64,000 nt of DNA from Metaphire vulgaris (GCA_018105865.1 CM030842.1:13085367-13149366); one strand, 5' to 3'. Counted from the first letter of the stretch, positions 14,201 to 24,182 are shown. Program-made: numbers and translations. Notes: generated by a model not told the origin, from the sequence alone.

Positions 14201-16250
14201 ATTTCAAGTTTCTGCTTTTCGCTAAGTGTCAAGATGAGGTAAAAACAACTGTCTATTTGATTACAGATGATCTATCGATCTAGCTTTCTTAGCATTTTTA
14301 CTTGACCGACCTCTCTGATGTTTTGTGGTTCGTCTATATGGTGATTGTTTCCGATTCAGCATGCCGTTGTGCAGTGGCGGCTCTAGGATTTGGCAAGTGG
14401 GGGGGCCGTTGGGGGGGCAACTTCTAATCATGGGGGCCAACCATTTGTTGTTTAATGTATGTAGCATTAAGTATAGGGTCCCAACTGGGGGCCACTGGGG
14501 GCCAGGCTCTCAATAGAGGGGGCACGGGCCCCCCCCCCCCGGTGGAGCCGCCACTGCCGTTGTGTAATGCTATGTTGAAATCGAACGCAAGCCAACCATG
14601 TAAAGTCAAGTTTTTCATTATAACCTTAGCACATTGCCAATCTTTGGCCAGTTTCTTGAGCAAATGCTTCCCTTCTATACAGGCTTAACCTTTTAAAAGA
14701 AATAAACGCTGCTGCTTTGTTAGTTTTGTACTTTCAATAAAAATTTATATGGTTGCTGGCTTAAAGTACTTAACAACCTCTCTGTCCTATACCAGGGGCA
14801 TAGCGATGGGGGGTGTTATATCGGCATGTGTTTTTAAGATTTTCAACAGTTTTTAAAGATTTATACCCCCCTCCCAATTGCATTATACCCCCAAATCAAA
14901 TTCCTGGTTATGCCCCTGTCCTATACTACTATGTACAGTAGGTGCCAACCAGAAACCAATACTCTATGGCACTCGTAGGCTCATTGCCCGTATAGGGTCT
15001 GGTGCCAATCCCTGATCAGTGGAGCGGAGCAGGCGATGTGCAGTGGTGTGCGATGTGCATTATATGCAGCTTCTGTGTGCGTGTTGTTCTTGAGAGTGTA
15101 AGCGTGTGTACTTTTCTTGTTTTTTTGTGCGATCAGGCGAACTTTGTGAAGTCTTCCACTGGCAAGAGCGTAGAGGAGGTTGTTGATGAATGCATTCAGA
15201 ACAGGATATGGGTTCATCAGGTAGATGGATAATAATAATAATAATAATGATAATAATAATAATAATAATGATAATAATGATGATGATAATCAATCAATCA
15301 ATCAATTTTATTTCTCAAGATTATACAGGTTAAACATACAATTCATTTTCTTACTATGTAACAGAAGAAACATCATAATATGCATAAAAAATATATAATT
15401 CGTTTGAGAAATGGGTTGGCCAAAGGGTATAAAACCCGTAAGACGGTCAACCTTTTTGGTTTAGTAATTTGTAAGTGACAGAGTTAGTTAAGGAATTCCA
15501 AAAAAATAAATACATATAATAATAATATAATAATATAATAATAATAATAATAATATTAATAATAATAGTAATAATAATAATGGATGTATTTATTATTTTG
15601 CCAGATAAATGAGAGAGCTCATAAGTTCTGTGGCCTGCCTTTCAAACTCTATGCACCTTCAATTTTAATTGATGAGAAACAGTTAAAATATGTTTTGCCT
15701 TATTGTCAGTTTTTGTTATGTTCAGATTTTAAATGTTCTATGAAAATTTTATAAGGTTAGAGAATGATCAAACAATTTCTTTTGTTGTTTATTTTTTGTT
15801 CTAAATGTAATTAATTTCAGTCTTCTTGATATTAATGATAGAGTGGTTGCTACAAAGTTCTTTAAAGTATTGCAGAATTATAATCTTTTTAATATTGCTT
15901 ACAAGTGATACGTGTTAAAGCACCCTTGACTGTGGCCTTAGCTATGTATACTGCACTATAAAAATTGTCTAAATAATAAATAATAATAATAATAATAATA
16001 ATAAGGAATATTAGGACTAGGCAGCTTTTACACATAGGAATTGTTTATTGGCAGTGACAGATGAGCTGCTTAACATAAGTTGTTGAAGAGATTTTGTGCA
16101 GTTTTAAATTTTATTTTGACAGTTTTATTGTGTTTTTTCTATCTCATGTTACAGCTTTTCCTAGATCTGAAGGGCCTTCTTGAGAGGTACATTATCATTA
16201 AAACCGATGATGAAGCAGGAGAATCAGAACCCGTAATAGCAGCTCAGTGA
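4603..16250 (+). CDS. DUF4211-like nuclear protein, 12 coding exons, 878 aa
   Basis: Coding exons are 4603-4681, 5313-6803, 6974-7095, 9808-9948, 10557-10705, 11394-11497, 11969-12066, 12760-12828, 13899-14006, 14143-14238, 15137-15220 and 16155-16250. Every junction is GT-AG and the phases join without a stop to give 878 residues. Residues 1-560 are low complexity (Q/S/G/A-rich, acidic), with a basic GKRKQ patch at the exon 2/3 join. Residues 565-878 look like a folded domain: KGDFVIDRKD, then YPIWRIENGKLLQKF (about 581-595), YSSW at the start of exon 5, helical segments in exons 6-7, VKFYGQTYDRETL (exon 9) and YHSLHHFKFLLFAKC (exon 10). I read this as the DUF4211 type at the C-terminus of QSER1/PRR12 and CCDC82, from memory of the family pattern; an HMM search must confirm it. 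Function is unknown, nuclear by inference. The start is the first ATG after the 4583 acceptor. No in-frame stop lies between the acceptor and this ATG, so an upstream coding exon is not excluded. Confidence 0.85.
5313..6803 (+). CDS. DUF4211-like gene, exon 2 (aa 27-523)
   Basis: A large 1,491-nt exon. The acceptor is TTTCTCTCAG|GC and the donor is AAGC|GTAAGAG. Read without splicing, the frame would end four codons into the intron (K-S-V-stop), which makes the exon look like a stand-alone 513-residue frame. The content is Q/G/S/A-rich and acidic, and no domain is recognised. Confidence 0.88.
6974..7095 (+). CDS. DUF4211-like gene, exon 3 (aa 524-564)
   Basis: Acceptor GAATAG|GA restores the phase and gives RKQNQADNDG... 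The exon ends ...KRPSSYM at the donor ATG|GTATTA. It is a charged linker. Confidence 0.8.
7689..7850 (+). repeat. tRNA-derived SINE copy
   Basis: A tRNA-like head (ACAATGGAATAGTG, box B AGGTTTGAATCTGACC) is followed by a conserved tail AACCTTAGGCAAGTTGTTCAC. It shares box B and tail with the copy at 10955-11222. It lies in intron 3. Confidence 0.6.
9808..9948 (+). CDS. DUF4211-like gene, exon 4 (aa 565-611)
   Basis: Opens the conserved C-terminal domain (KGDFVIDRKD..., YPIWRIENGKLLQKF, ...LFIHKSASV). Phase 0 at both ends; acceptor TGTTTAG, donor GTG|GTTTGT. The preceding intron is about 2.7 kb. Confidence 0.85.
10557..10705 (+). CDS. DUF4211-like gene, exon 5 (aa 612-661)
   Basis: YSSWSDDIKSSFKPIMVEML...; acceptor TTTTCGCAG, donor GAAAG|GTAGGC in phase 2. 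Confidence 0.85.
10955..11222 (+). repeat. tRNA-derived SINE with (ATC)n tail
   Basis: Box A-like TGGCACAGCGGAGCAGTGG and box B-like GGGTTAGAATCTGACC are followed by a tail with CCTTGGACAAGTTGTTTACCC and a terminal (ATC)n run (11178-11221). It lies in intron 5. Confidence 0.65.
11394..11497 (+). CDS. DUF4211-like gene, exon 6 (aa 661-695)
   Basis: SLEQNPLMQLFNIYLHVLLN...AVQQQK. The acceptor is CTGTTTCAG. The strong donor AAGT|GTAAGAAG ends the exon in phase 1 before the frame would run on into the intron. Only this donor fits the phase of exon 7. Confidence 0.82.
11969..12066 (+). CDS. DUF4211-like gene, exon 7 (aa 696-728)
   Basis: LEYYLEPLVQIDHLLMEAEQ...WKDDFK; acceptor TTTTGTAG, donor AAG|GTTGTG. 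A helical, acidic segment. Confidence 0.85.
12346..12510. mobile_element. Mariner/pogo-type MITE
   Basis: Long inverted ends CAGTAGAACCTC...TCGAA / TTCGATATAACGAGGTTCTACTG, flanked by TA on both sides (12344-12345, 12511-12512). The interior repeats TTCGATATA. The ends and TA target are typical of Tigger/pogo-like Tc1-mariner elements. It carries no transposase frame. Confidence 0.8.
12760..12828 (+). CDS. DUF4211-like gene, exon 8 (aa 729-751)
   Basis: TELDAWSCYMIFGWRADQ..., phase 0 at both ends; acceptor TTTACTGCAG, donor CAG|GTATGT. Cys736 and Cys750 flank the segment. Confidence 0.85.
13899..14006 (+). CDS. DUF4211-like gene, exon 9 (aa 752-787)
   Basis: ATEGANRSVMTVKFYGQTYD..., phase 0; acceptor CTTTTTAG, donor AAG|GTAATT. 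Confidence 0.87.
14143..14238 (+). CDS. DUF4211-like gene, exon 10 (aa 788-819)
   Basis: VFSIGRATVDCLGIYHSLHH then FKFLLFAKCQDE, phase 0; acceptor TGTTGCAG, donor GAG|GTAAAA. The YHSLHHFK stretch is the most family-like part of the domain. Confidence 0.87.
14372..14556. mobile_element. hAT-type MITE, family G1 (CAGTGGCGGCTC)
   Basis: Inverted ends CAGTGGCGGCTC / GAGCCGCCACTG with a perfect 8-bp target duplication CCGTTGTG at 14364-14371 and 14557-14564. 185 bp, no coding capacity. The same family occurs at 17879, 35057, 37184, 52621 and 62745. It lies in intron 10. Confidence 0.92.
14793..14918. mobile_element. hAT-type MITE, family G2 (CAGGGGC(G/A)TAG)
   Basis: Ends CAGGGGCATAGCGA / GGTTATGCCCCTG with a perfect 8-bp target duplication TCCTATAC (14785-14792, 14919-14926). 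The interior has the tract ATACCCCCAAATCAAATTCC, shared with the copies at 30422-30580 and 58785-58959. Confidence 0.92.
15137..15220 (+). CDS. DUF4211-like gene, exon 11 (aa 820-847)
   Basis: ANFVKSSTGKSVEEVVDECI...WVHQ, phase 0; acceptor CGATCAG, donor CAG|GTAGAT. Confidence 0.83.
15225..16000. repeat. LINE-tail and (AAT)n/(CAAT)n repeat in intron 11
   Basis: AAT/GAT runs (15230-15290) are followed by (CAAT)n and a stretch like a LINE 3' end. A second 3'-tail copy at about 15915-16003 reads TTAAAGCACCCTTGACTGTG ... ACTATAAAAATTGTCTAAAT and ends in (AAT)n. The same tail wording recurs at 20436, 20617, 31817 and 55778. Confidence 0.55.
16155..16250 (+). CDS. DUF4211-like gene, exon 12 and stop (aa 848-878)
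   Basis: LFLDLKGLLERYIIIKTDDE..., ending ...VIAAQ-TGA. The acceptor is TGTTACAG. An acidic C-terminal tail follows a final helix. Confidence 0.87.
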   Translation, partial: LFLDLKGLLERYIIIKTDDEAGESEPVIAAQ

Positions 16251-17282
16251 AGAATGTACTGAACACAACGGCCATCCTATGGTCTAAAACAGTCTAACTG
16301 TTTGGAAGTCATATTGTCACGTTTGTTAAAGAAACTGTCACAGAAGTTGAACTAGGACAGATGTTTTCCAACCAATGGTGAACATTTTACTAAGCTGAAA
16401 ATGTAGGGCTTAGATAAGAAAATAATAAATATGTACTTGGCGATATGAAGGCGTACAGATTGCACATGTGTAATCCGAATTGTGGTTATAATCGTTGGTT
16501 ATCCCAGTCCAGATGTGGCTTATGTGAGAATTGGGTCCTTTTTCCCAGAGTTGCTCCTTTGAATGAATGGGACAGTTGGTGGCAATGGTTGGACTTCTGT
16601 GTTTATTTAAATTTAAAAGACCAAATGATAAAGTTATTAGATGTGTTTTAATAAGTTAGGACTGAAAAGATTTAACTAAAATGATTTTGATGTGCGGCAT
16701 GGCATTAATATAGATTGCTTTTTAAAATTTGAGAATGTGAATGTTCAATTGTTAACTACAGATTACAGTTGGGTCTAATTTAAATCTTTTTTTATACAAT
16801 TTGAACGTGGTTATGTGTGTTGTAATGTGTAGTTTCACTCAGTTACTTTATTCTTGGCATTTTGCACTGGACACTTGCTGTTTTTTTAAAAGCAATCTTG
16901 TGGTAATGCTTTAGCCAAACCAAACTAGAACTTTATTGATTTCTGTTGCAACTGTTTTTAAGGATCTACTGTATTTGGATCCGGTTTCAGATTTGTTACA
17001 GATTTTTGTCTTGGTTAATATGAACGGTTGAGCTATTGAAGTGAACTGTAATTTGGCTCATTGCACAATTTGAAGCACACTGTTGACTTGGATTACTTAT
17101 AATGTTTGGATCATTTTGTGGTGCCGCTGACTTTCAAACAAGCTTCTGATGACTAGTTATTCATTTTATAGGTGCTGTATAAAATGTAAGATTTTTATTT
17201 GGATGGGCATGAAAGAGCATAGACTTTAATATTAATAATAATATGTATTATAATTTATAATAAATCTGTGAAAGAGTAACAG
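16251..17282 (+). other. 3' UTR of the DUF4211-like gene
   Basis: About 1 kb of AT-rich noncoding DNA after the stop. The last good poly(A) signal, AATAAA, is at 17259-17264, just before the GC-richer promoter of the next gene. An earlier AATAAA-like site near 16422 could give a short form. Confidence 0.55.
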
Positions 17283-17284
17283 GC

Positions 17285-17559
17285 GTTTTTTTCATTCGGT
17301 CGCTAGGCGGCAGTTTGTGCAATTTGAAGACGTCATCGGCGAACGAGACTTGCTCTATGCTTGAAAGTATAGTCTATGTTAGAAAGTTGCAAAACTTTGG
17401 GAATAAATTCTTGGGGTCTTGGATTTCGATTTGTGGATTTCGTTTTTTGGAATTGGGGTGGCGGATTTTGCGTAGAAATGCGGCGGTCGTAAATAGTGCG
17501 CACAAGTTTCACTAGTTCGCTTCGTCGTCGGCGAAACTTCAGAAACTTCAGCGCTGACG
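17285..17559 (+). promoter_or_regulatory. Promoter and noncoding first exon of the HMG-box gene
   Basis: A CpG-richer island in AT-rich surroundings, with a CRE half-like GACGTCA at 17329-17335, ending in a consensus donor GCTGACG|GTGAGTGAAG at 17559/17560. The next exon would begin after the acceptor TATTTGCAG near 19258 and carries the start codon at 19318. This is inference from composition and splice sites. Confidence 0.45.
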
Positions 17560-17824
17560 GTGAGTGAAGGGGAAGGGTGTCGCTGAACACTGGAGGTCCT
17601 CATTGACATTGACCCCCCGCCCCAGAGATTGGGTTGAATACTCCACGTGACAGCTATTTAAGAGATACGCTGAATTGATCACTGTATAGAGAGAAGAAGG
17701 ACGTCGGCTGTCATCACCCGATATCAACAGAACTTTTATTACTGCTGCTACTACTACAGCGTAATACTACCATCACCACTACGGCACTTGTTAAATATGA
17801 AGTGCGGCTATTTTCTGTTCTGTG

Positions 17825-17834
17825 CAAGTGCCAC

Positions 17835-17878
<44 letters not shown>
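17825..17878. repeat. (CTA)n microsatellite
   Basis: A CTA/ACT run in intron 1 of the HMG-box gene, split by insertion of the G1 MITE at 17879. The run resumes at 18029. Confidence 0.85.
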
Positions 17879-17880
<2 letters not shown>

Positions 17881-18028
17881 GTGGCGGCTCTAGGATTTGG
17901 CAAGTGGGGGGGGCCGTTGGGGTGGCAACTTCTAATCATGGGGGGCCAACCATTTGTTGTTTAATGTATGTAGCATTAAGTATAGGGTCCCAACTGGGGC
18001 CAGGCTAATACTGGTGGAGCCGCCACTG
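17879..18028. mobile_element. hAT-type MITE, family G1, internally deleted
   Basis: 150 bp with ends CAGTGGCGGCTC / GAGCCGCCACTG, inserted in a (CTA)n tract. The flanking CTACTACT on both sides fits an 8-bp duplication but is uninformative inside the microsatellite. It lacks about 35 bp of the right interior present at 14372-14556. Confidence 0.88.
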
Positions 18029-18370
18029 CTACTACTACCACTACTACTACTACTACTAAATTGACACTGTAGTACGCTCCACAACACTTAATGACTGGAT
18101 CAAGGGCACAATAAATAACCAAGTAAGAGCAAAATTTCTATAGCGCTGCCTGAAAGTTTGGCGTAGTGCGCCAGTTTATTCGAGTGCTCTGGGTAAAATC
18201 TATAATTTGTAGTCTGTGATTGTAAAGGTAATGGATCCAGGTGGGCAGTCACAGAGGTTATATGTATGGAGGATAATCAAAAGATTTGTGATGGTAGAAT
18301 ATTATATAGTAAGGTTTTTGCCATATGATGACTTGAATTATACATTACATTGTAAAGGCATACTCTCCCA

Positions 18371-18491
18371 GGTGCTAGAACAAAATGTCCTAGGACAAAA
18401 TGTCATAAAAAAGATGTAATGGGGACAGCCCTAAGCTTAACCCCAACCCCAACCCGTGGCATTTTGTCCTCGGACATTTTGTCCGGCCACG
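18371..18491. mobile_element. Short element with iterated GGACAAAATGTC
   Basis: Begins GGTGCTAGAACAAAATGTCC and ends GGACATTTTGTCCGGCCAC. It has an 8-bp flanking repeat with one mismatch (CTCTCCCA 18363-18370, CTCTCCAA 18492-18499). The interior is a C-rich AACCCCAACCCC tract. Same family as 24510-24645. Confidence 0.78.
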
Positions 18492-19317
18492 CTCTCCAAA
18501 GTCACAATATTCATAATAATAATTTAGTGAAGAAACTAAAAATATAATTAAAAGCAGGTCAGGATTCATCTTCTGTGGGCCTTAAGAGGTGACAGGCCAC
18601 TGCTGATCCTCAGGAAGCATCCAACAGCACTGTAAAATTCATGCAAGAAGTCAAATGGGATGGTGAATACCAGAGAGGAAATTAAATCTTATGTTTTTAA
18701 AAGCTGAAACTGTCACCACTGTTCACTGTTCAGTCCCAAAAAATGGACCCTATGAACCCTACCTGTGGTGTGTTCCTGTCCCGACCGAGATTTGGCCAGT
18801 CTGTCCAATAGGGCTGTTGGAGTGTTTGGTTACACTGGAAGGCTGTGTATGGTGCAGTCTCTTGTGTTTAAAACTAAATTTTTAATTGGCACTTTGTAAT
18901 AGTGATACTTGGTTTTAGCACGGTTTTAGTCTCATTGGTGGGCAGGTAATTGTATGGCCTTTCTGGATGTTCGCAGTATTCCTGAATGGTTGCCCAATTA
19001 GGCAAATTTTGGCAACTTTTGTGTAGGGAAAGTTGGTAAAAAAAAATGAAAGTGACAAATCTATTGATCGTGTATTTTCATGAATTTTGAAATTAAGTTG
19101 ATCATTTTAGGAATTCTTTGAGTTGAATCTATGAAAGTGCATAAGCATTATTATTAAGTGTTTACAAATTTAAAAAAAAATTTTGTACTATGTTTAATTT
19201 CGTGCGCGTAATTTGTTTTGTAGTATTTGGAAGCACGGATGTTTTTTAATATTTGCAGATGATGTCTATTGTTGAGCAACTTTGGGTTGTAAATGCTGAA
19301 AAAAGTTATTGTAAGAA

Positions 19318-19962
19318 ATGGACTCGTTGACGTTCACTTCGTCAGCAGTTCCTCAACACTTGACTTCCGTTCCTACTGAAAATCAGCACAGTGTTGACAT
19401 CATTAACACTGGCATAGGGTCCTCCATAAGTCTTGCTTGTGATTCAGTGCCTATGATTTTGAATAAAATGGATGCAGCGCCTGATAATATAATTCACGCC
19501 AAGACTGGAAAACTGTTCTCACCTGGAATTCCCAGAAGCTCGCCAAACTCTCTGTCGAATGAAATTTCTGGACAAACAGCGTCGGCTGTACTAGCAAGTA
19601 ACGGCGGCCAGCCATTCAGCATCTTTCCACCTATGAATGAAACACAGGACAAAGGAGGCTGTGTGCCTGGAACAACGCCTTCCTCTGAACTTAGTCCTCA
19701 GTTCGACTTAAACTATCCTCTCGGGACATGTCCCAATGTAACGCAGTCTTGCAGTAGTAGTAGTAGTATAGTGGGATCATCGGTAAATTTTTGCACAGCA
19801 AATGCAGCTGGTGTCTTGCCAACAGCTCCAGGCAGTGTTTCAGCTGCGACATTGACGATGCCATCACCTCTTGCAAACAAAGCGCAGCATCAGGGCCTAA
19901 GATCTGACATACCACAGCCCCCCAAAAAACCACTTTCACCCTACATGAGATTCAGCAAAGAG
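19318..19962 (+). CDS. HMG-box gene, coding exon 1 (aa 1-215)
   Basis: A Ser/Thr/Pro-rich N-terminus, then the first part of the HMG box ending ...RFSKE at the donor GAG|GTATGT, phase 0. Confidence 0.9.
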
Positions 19963-22900
19963 GTATGTTTCTGCTTTGGGCTTATTGTTGAGGAGGACGT
20001 TTTACAATTGAGGTTTATTTAGACTCATTTTGTTGTCGGACGTTGTAGTTGATTTTATATATCATTTATTTTATGCATAAACTTTTATATTTTACTTACT
20101 GTTGGTATAAAGTTATGATTTCTGGTTTTCTTCCTAAAGGCAAGTTAATACTAATGACCAGCTATAAATGTAGATGCACAGTATGGGTAGTATACAGCCA
20201 TGATAAGAAGTGAAAAGCATGGACTGGGGGGAGGTCAAAAGAGTGATATTTGTAGACATTATAAATGGAAAATATTAAATGATCATGATCATCTGCTGGC
20301 ATTCCCAATGAGCTACCAAGACATAGCCATGGTTTAGATGAGTGAGAAAACCGGGTTGATCGTTGGGAATAAAGATTGTTTGTTTTAGCACTCTCTTATT
20401 CACAAACTATGCAGAGTTAATATTTATAATTATTGTCTGTGAAGCACTTTAGACTGGTGCATTATCGATATGCTATATAAATTGTCCATTTGCATTTTGC
20501 TTTAACCCTCTCTTTGCAATTCACTACCCATCAAAGTGTTGGCTGTCACCTCCTTTGGGAGTTCACGAGCAATTTAAAGACATGCCTCTTTAACATCTTG
20601 TTCTCAAGTTCTGTTGTAAAGCACCCTCAACTTTGGCCCCACTATGTTCTGGCACTATATAAATTGTCTTGAACAATAATAAATATAGTTATTTAGATGA
20701 TGTTTCAGTAAATGATGAACCAATGATTGCAAAGGAAATCTTGCCAGTAACTATTTCTTTACTTTACTGAGTGATCACAGCAGGATCAGAATGCTGCCAC
20801 TTAATTACGATATTACTGCCGGTAAATGTATTTTGCTTTCTTATGGTAAATGATTGCAATCTAAATTATCCATTTGCTGAAATTGGGACTTACTTTGTCA
20901 TAGTGCTTATAAGCTTTTTCTTTGTTGATACTGCTGAGCTAGTTAGCGTTTTACTGGCAACGTAACAGTGGACTGATGGACCGCTGAGCATGATGCTCTG
21001 TTGCAGATGGTCTGCTGTGGATTTTCAGAATGTTGCATTGAATTTCAGATGTGGCAACAGGTGAAAGCTGCCAATCCCGGTATGTCAGTTTGTGAGGTCG
21101 GTGCAGCCATCGGTCGCATTTGGCGCGAATTGGACAGTGCCAATAAGCAGCGATTCATCCAGGACTTCAATAATGACAAGGTAACGCTATACATCAACTG
21201 GAATATTTTTTAAATCAGGCATATGTAGATGTAATGTATGTCCATCAGTAAAATCCACAGGTCTGTAAATGAGGAATGTGATTGTAGACCTTATGGTTTT
21301 GCCCTAGTAGTTTATAAGTTGAAATGAATGTGGAAACTGAAAGAGAATAGAATTGTAGGTACAATAAGGCTCTGTAAACAAAGACAACAGTGGCACTGGA
21401 AAAGATATCTTGTTAACTGAAGGTCTGTATTATTACCCAAGTATCTCTGTTATCGTAGTCCATAGTTAATAAGGATTTACTGTACTATGTAAAGGCCTTC
21501 ACTCCTGTACAAGCATCTGAATTTATGCATGATACTTTGAATAATCTTGTTTGGTCCTACTTTAGTGATTGCAAATATGATGATATTTCAGGGTTTTTTT
21601 CTCAAAGTAAGTTAAAATTGAAATAGGTGGGGCTCGCGAATAAATTTGCAGCGTATTTTGCCATGGTTCTCACAAATTCACTACAATATGAAGTAAACAG
21701 AACAGAGTATTTGTTTGTACTGTGCATTTTTTGGACTCAGTTTGTATTCACTTGGACGAAAATTATTGGGTTTTTTCATAGGCAAGATATGGCACAGAGC
21801 TGCAAGGCTATCTCAGGACGACTGGTCTCCAGGTATCGGACATTATTAAACCGCGAGCAAGGAAGGCGCCGAAGGACCCTGCATCGGCAAAACGACCGAA
21901 AGGTCAGAACCAGAAGAGTCACGATGCACAGCATGACCCTACTGCTGGAACAAATTACCACCAACCGACTACGACCACTCAGTGTCCCGCTTCTGACGTA
22001 CAGCAGCAGCAGCTGAACTATGCAGAACACGGAAGTCAGGAGCTGTCTGTGGCGCTCCCATCTTTCTCCCAGGTGTGGCCTAATCCTGATGCGACGGCCC
22101 GGCGAGATCTTCTTGCGCAGGTTGTCTTTGACAGCCAGCTTCACGACGAACAAGACGTTTCAGAGATCCAAACTGCCAGTCGGGGCATGTCTGCATTTTC
22201 GTAAGAAAATAATTCGATTTCTGTGTGCAGGATTAATTAATTAATTTTAAAAAATAATTTCGGCTGAGGAACCATGATTGAATTAGGTAATGTTTGCAGT
22301 GTTCTAATCATAGTCACATGTACTCGGCCTGAAAAAGATTCAATCGTGATATGAAATGAAATTTTGTAAAGTTTATTTCAATATCTTGCTGATGAATGAG
22401 TATATATATTATACATGTTAAGGGCATAGTAAATAATATCTCTGTCATATTTTCTCCCATTTATTTCTGTTTAAAAGGTTTTGAAAATCGGTTCACATTT
22501 GCCAAAGTTATGGGAAAATATTATAGAGTGGCATGTTTTTTATTTGGTCACAGTGTAGTATGAGAATTCGCAGAAGTATTGAAGAGTTTAGGCAGATATG
22601 TTATGTGCTTATTTTTTGTCAGAGAAAATTTATTCTTTTGATGAAATTATAGAAAGTTTATAATCAAATGATAATTTTGAATTTGATTGCAAATTTATTA
22701 TGATGCTTATTATGTATTGTCAAAATAATTTCATTCTGCTTTTGTGAAAGGTCGTTAGAACTTCTGCTGGTAGTGTAAAGAATTCAGTCATATCAGTTGA
22801 CTGTAAAGCGCTTTTGTTTTTGTCATGTCTACGATGCTCTATAAATCGTCATGTTTAGGTAGATAGATGGATATATAGCCTGAAAGTAAATGATTCAGAA

Positions 22901-23620
22901 AATGAATGAAAGATTGAAGCAGAGAACATTTTCTGTATGAATATTTGACGTGATCATTAATTTTCTGCATAATGCATAAACAGCGTCTCTGTCATTTGTA
23001 GAAATCGAGCGCAGTTCGCTCCATCTTCCGTTCCCTCTGCTGTTTGTAGCAACGAGCAGAAGATTCAGCAGCCCAAAGTCCCTTTGTCTCGCGTGAAAAC
23101 CGAAGCGGATGACTGGTGGTGGTCAGTGGAAAACAAAGAACAGTATCGCGGAATGAATGCCTTGCAACAGACTGGTGGCAATGCCGCCGCCTTACAGCAA
23201 CATTCTACCGGAGCACCGCCATTTACCGAGGTTGCGGTCAAGACAGAAGGTTGTTCAGCAAGCAAAACGTCTGAAACGTTGAGCGCTACTTGCAACTGGA
23301 GCGAAGGAAATGGAGCCATGGCGTGCAAAGACACCGCAGTTGGCAATGATGTTTGGTTGGGTCAGCAACAACAGCAGCAGCAACATCAGCAGCAGCAGCA
23401 GTCGGACACGCCTCAGCGAGTTCCGAGGCCAAACGAAGGAAACGGCTGCGTCGTCGACGCGGAGAAGTTGTTTCTGCGAGGAGCGCTCGTGGAGAAGACT
23501 CAGGAGGTGGTTCAGCTGATGCGCGAACTGGAACAGGCGTACGGACTGATCCAGCAGCTGAAGAATCAGAATGACTTCTTTCATCGATGGTATCAGGAGC
23601 AGAGGAGTGTGCAGGAGTGA
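19318..23620 (+). CDS. SMARCE1-like HMG-box protein, 4 coding exons, 604 aa
   Basis: Coding exons are 19318-19962, 21049-21180, 21782-22200 and 23002-23620; all introns are GT-AG and the phases agree. An in-frame TAA at 19312-19314 lies two codons before the ATG, which fixes the start. The HMG box runs from about residue 201 (PPKKPLSPYMRFSKE) through MWQQVKAANPGM..., IGRIWRELDSANKQ to about 270. The PLxPYMRxS, VKxxNP, IGxxWRxL and KQ pattern is that of SMARCE1/BAF57, the HMG subunit of SWI/SNF complexes. Two VKTE sumoylation-type motifs (K431, K479), an acidic WWW patch (about 437-439), glutamine runs (about 520-532) and a C-terminal coiled coil (about 553-602) follow. I do not see the conserved SMARCE1 region after the HMG box, so this may be a divergent paralogue and not the orthologue. 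Role inferred: DNA-binding chromatin protein in the nucleus. Confidence 0.9.
20490..20695 (+). mobile_element. LINE 3'-end fragment (plus strand)
   Basis: Translates to ...SNLKTCLFNILFSS, matching the LKTHLF motif that closes many CR1/L2-type reverse transcriptase proteins. A tail of TTGTAAAGCACCCTCAACTT and CTATATAAATTGTCTTGAAC and an AATAATAAA end follow. It lies in intron 2. Confidence 0.65.
21049..21180 (+). CDS. HMG-box gene, exon 2 (aa 216-259)
   Basis: MWQQVKAANPGMSVCEVGAA..., the core of the HMG box. The acceptor AATTTCAG and donor AAG|GTAACG are both phase 0. An intron splits the box after helix 1 begins. Confidence 0.92.
21782..22200 (+). CDS. HMG-box gene, exon 3 (aa 260-398)
   Basis: ARYGTELQGYLR... 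closes the HMG box. A basic stretch (KPRARKAPKDPASAKRPKG), a likely nuclear localisation signal, and a Q/H-rich segment follow. The acceptor is TTTTTCATAG and the donor TTTTC|GTAAGA, phase 2. Confidence 0.9.
23002..23620 (+). CDS. HMG-box gene, exon 4 and stop (aa 399-604)
   Basis: The acceptor CATTTGTAG joins in phase. It contains both VKTE motifs, the QQQ/H run and the coiled coil ELEQAYGLIQQLKNQNDFFH, ending ...QRSVQE-TGA. Confidence 0.9.
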
Positions 23621-23775
23621 CCTGCCTCCTCTCCTCCGAAGACAGTGTACAGTTGAGTGCTGAGTTCTTGCCATGATTTTTTTATTGAAACTTAAACTGA
23701 ACAAGTATTGTGGTATATTTGTGACTGGAAAGATAGATCGAGGCATTAAAGTTCAATTTTTTTTTCTGACCCATC
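23621..23775 (+). other. 3' UTR of the HMG-box gene
   Basis: An ATTAAA poly(A) signal variant at 23745-23750 is followed by a T-rich downstream element. Nothing else is recognised to about 24180. Confidence 0.45.
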
Positions 23776-24182
23776 ATCGACTGAATACTGATTGTGCAAA
23801 GACATACGTTTGTTGCAAGTATAAGATAACGCTGAGATAGAACAAGATGAACACAGAAAAAACTTTCAGTGTTGGTTGGAACAATAATATTTGACTATGC
23901 AATATTATGTGATGATCATCAAAACCGAAGTACTGATGTTTTTTTAATCCAAGCCTGGCAGAAATTGTTGGCTTTAACCGATCAATTGTAGTTTTATTTT
24001 TGAATGCAAATACTCGTTTGTTTGACTTCTGCTTATGATCCTGATACGCAAGAAAGTTTTTATCGACCAATCGTGCAACAGCAAACAGTTCCTTGTGGCA
24101 TTTGTACAAGAATTGTTTCTGCTTACAGAAGATGAAGATAGATAACTGCAACTGCATTACTCATAGGACCCATAAGCATTAA

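Noticed and set aside
23255..23746. 163-residue minus-strand frame
   Set aside because: Antisense shadow of the last HMG-box exon; its Leu/Leu runs mirror the glutamine codons.
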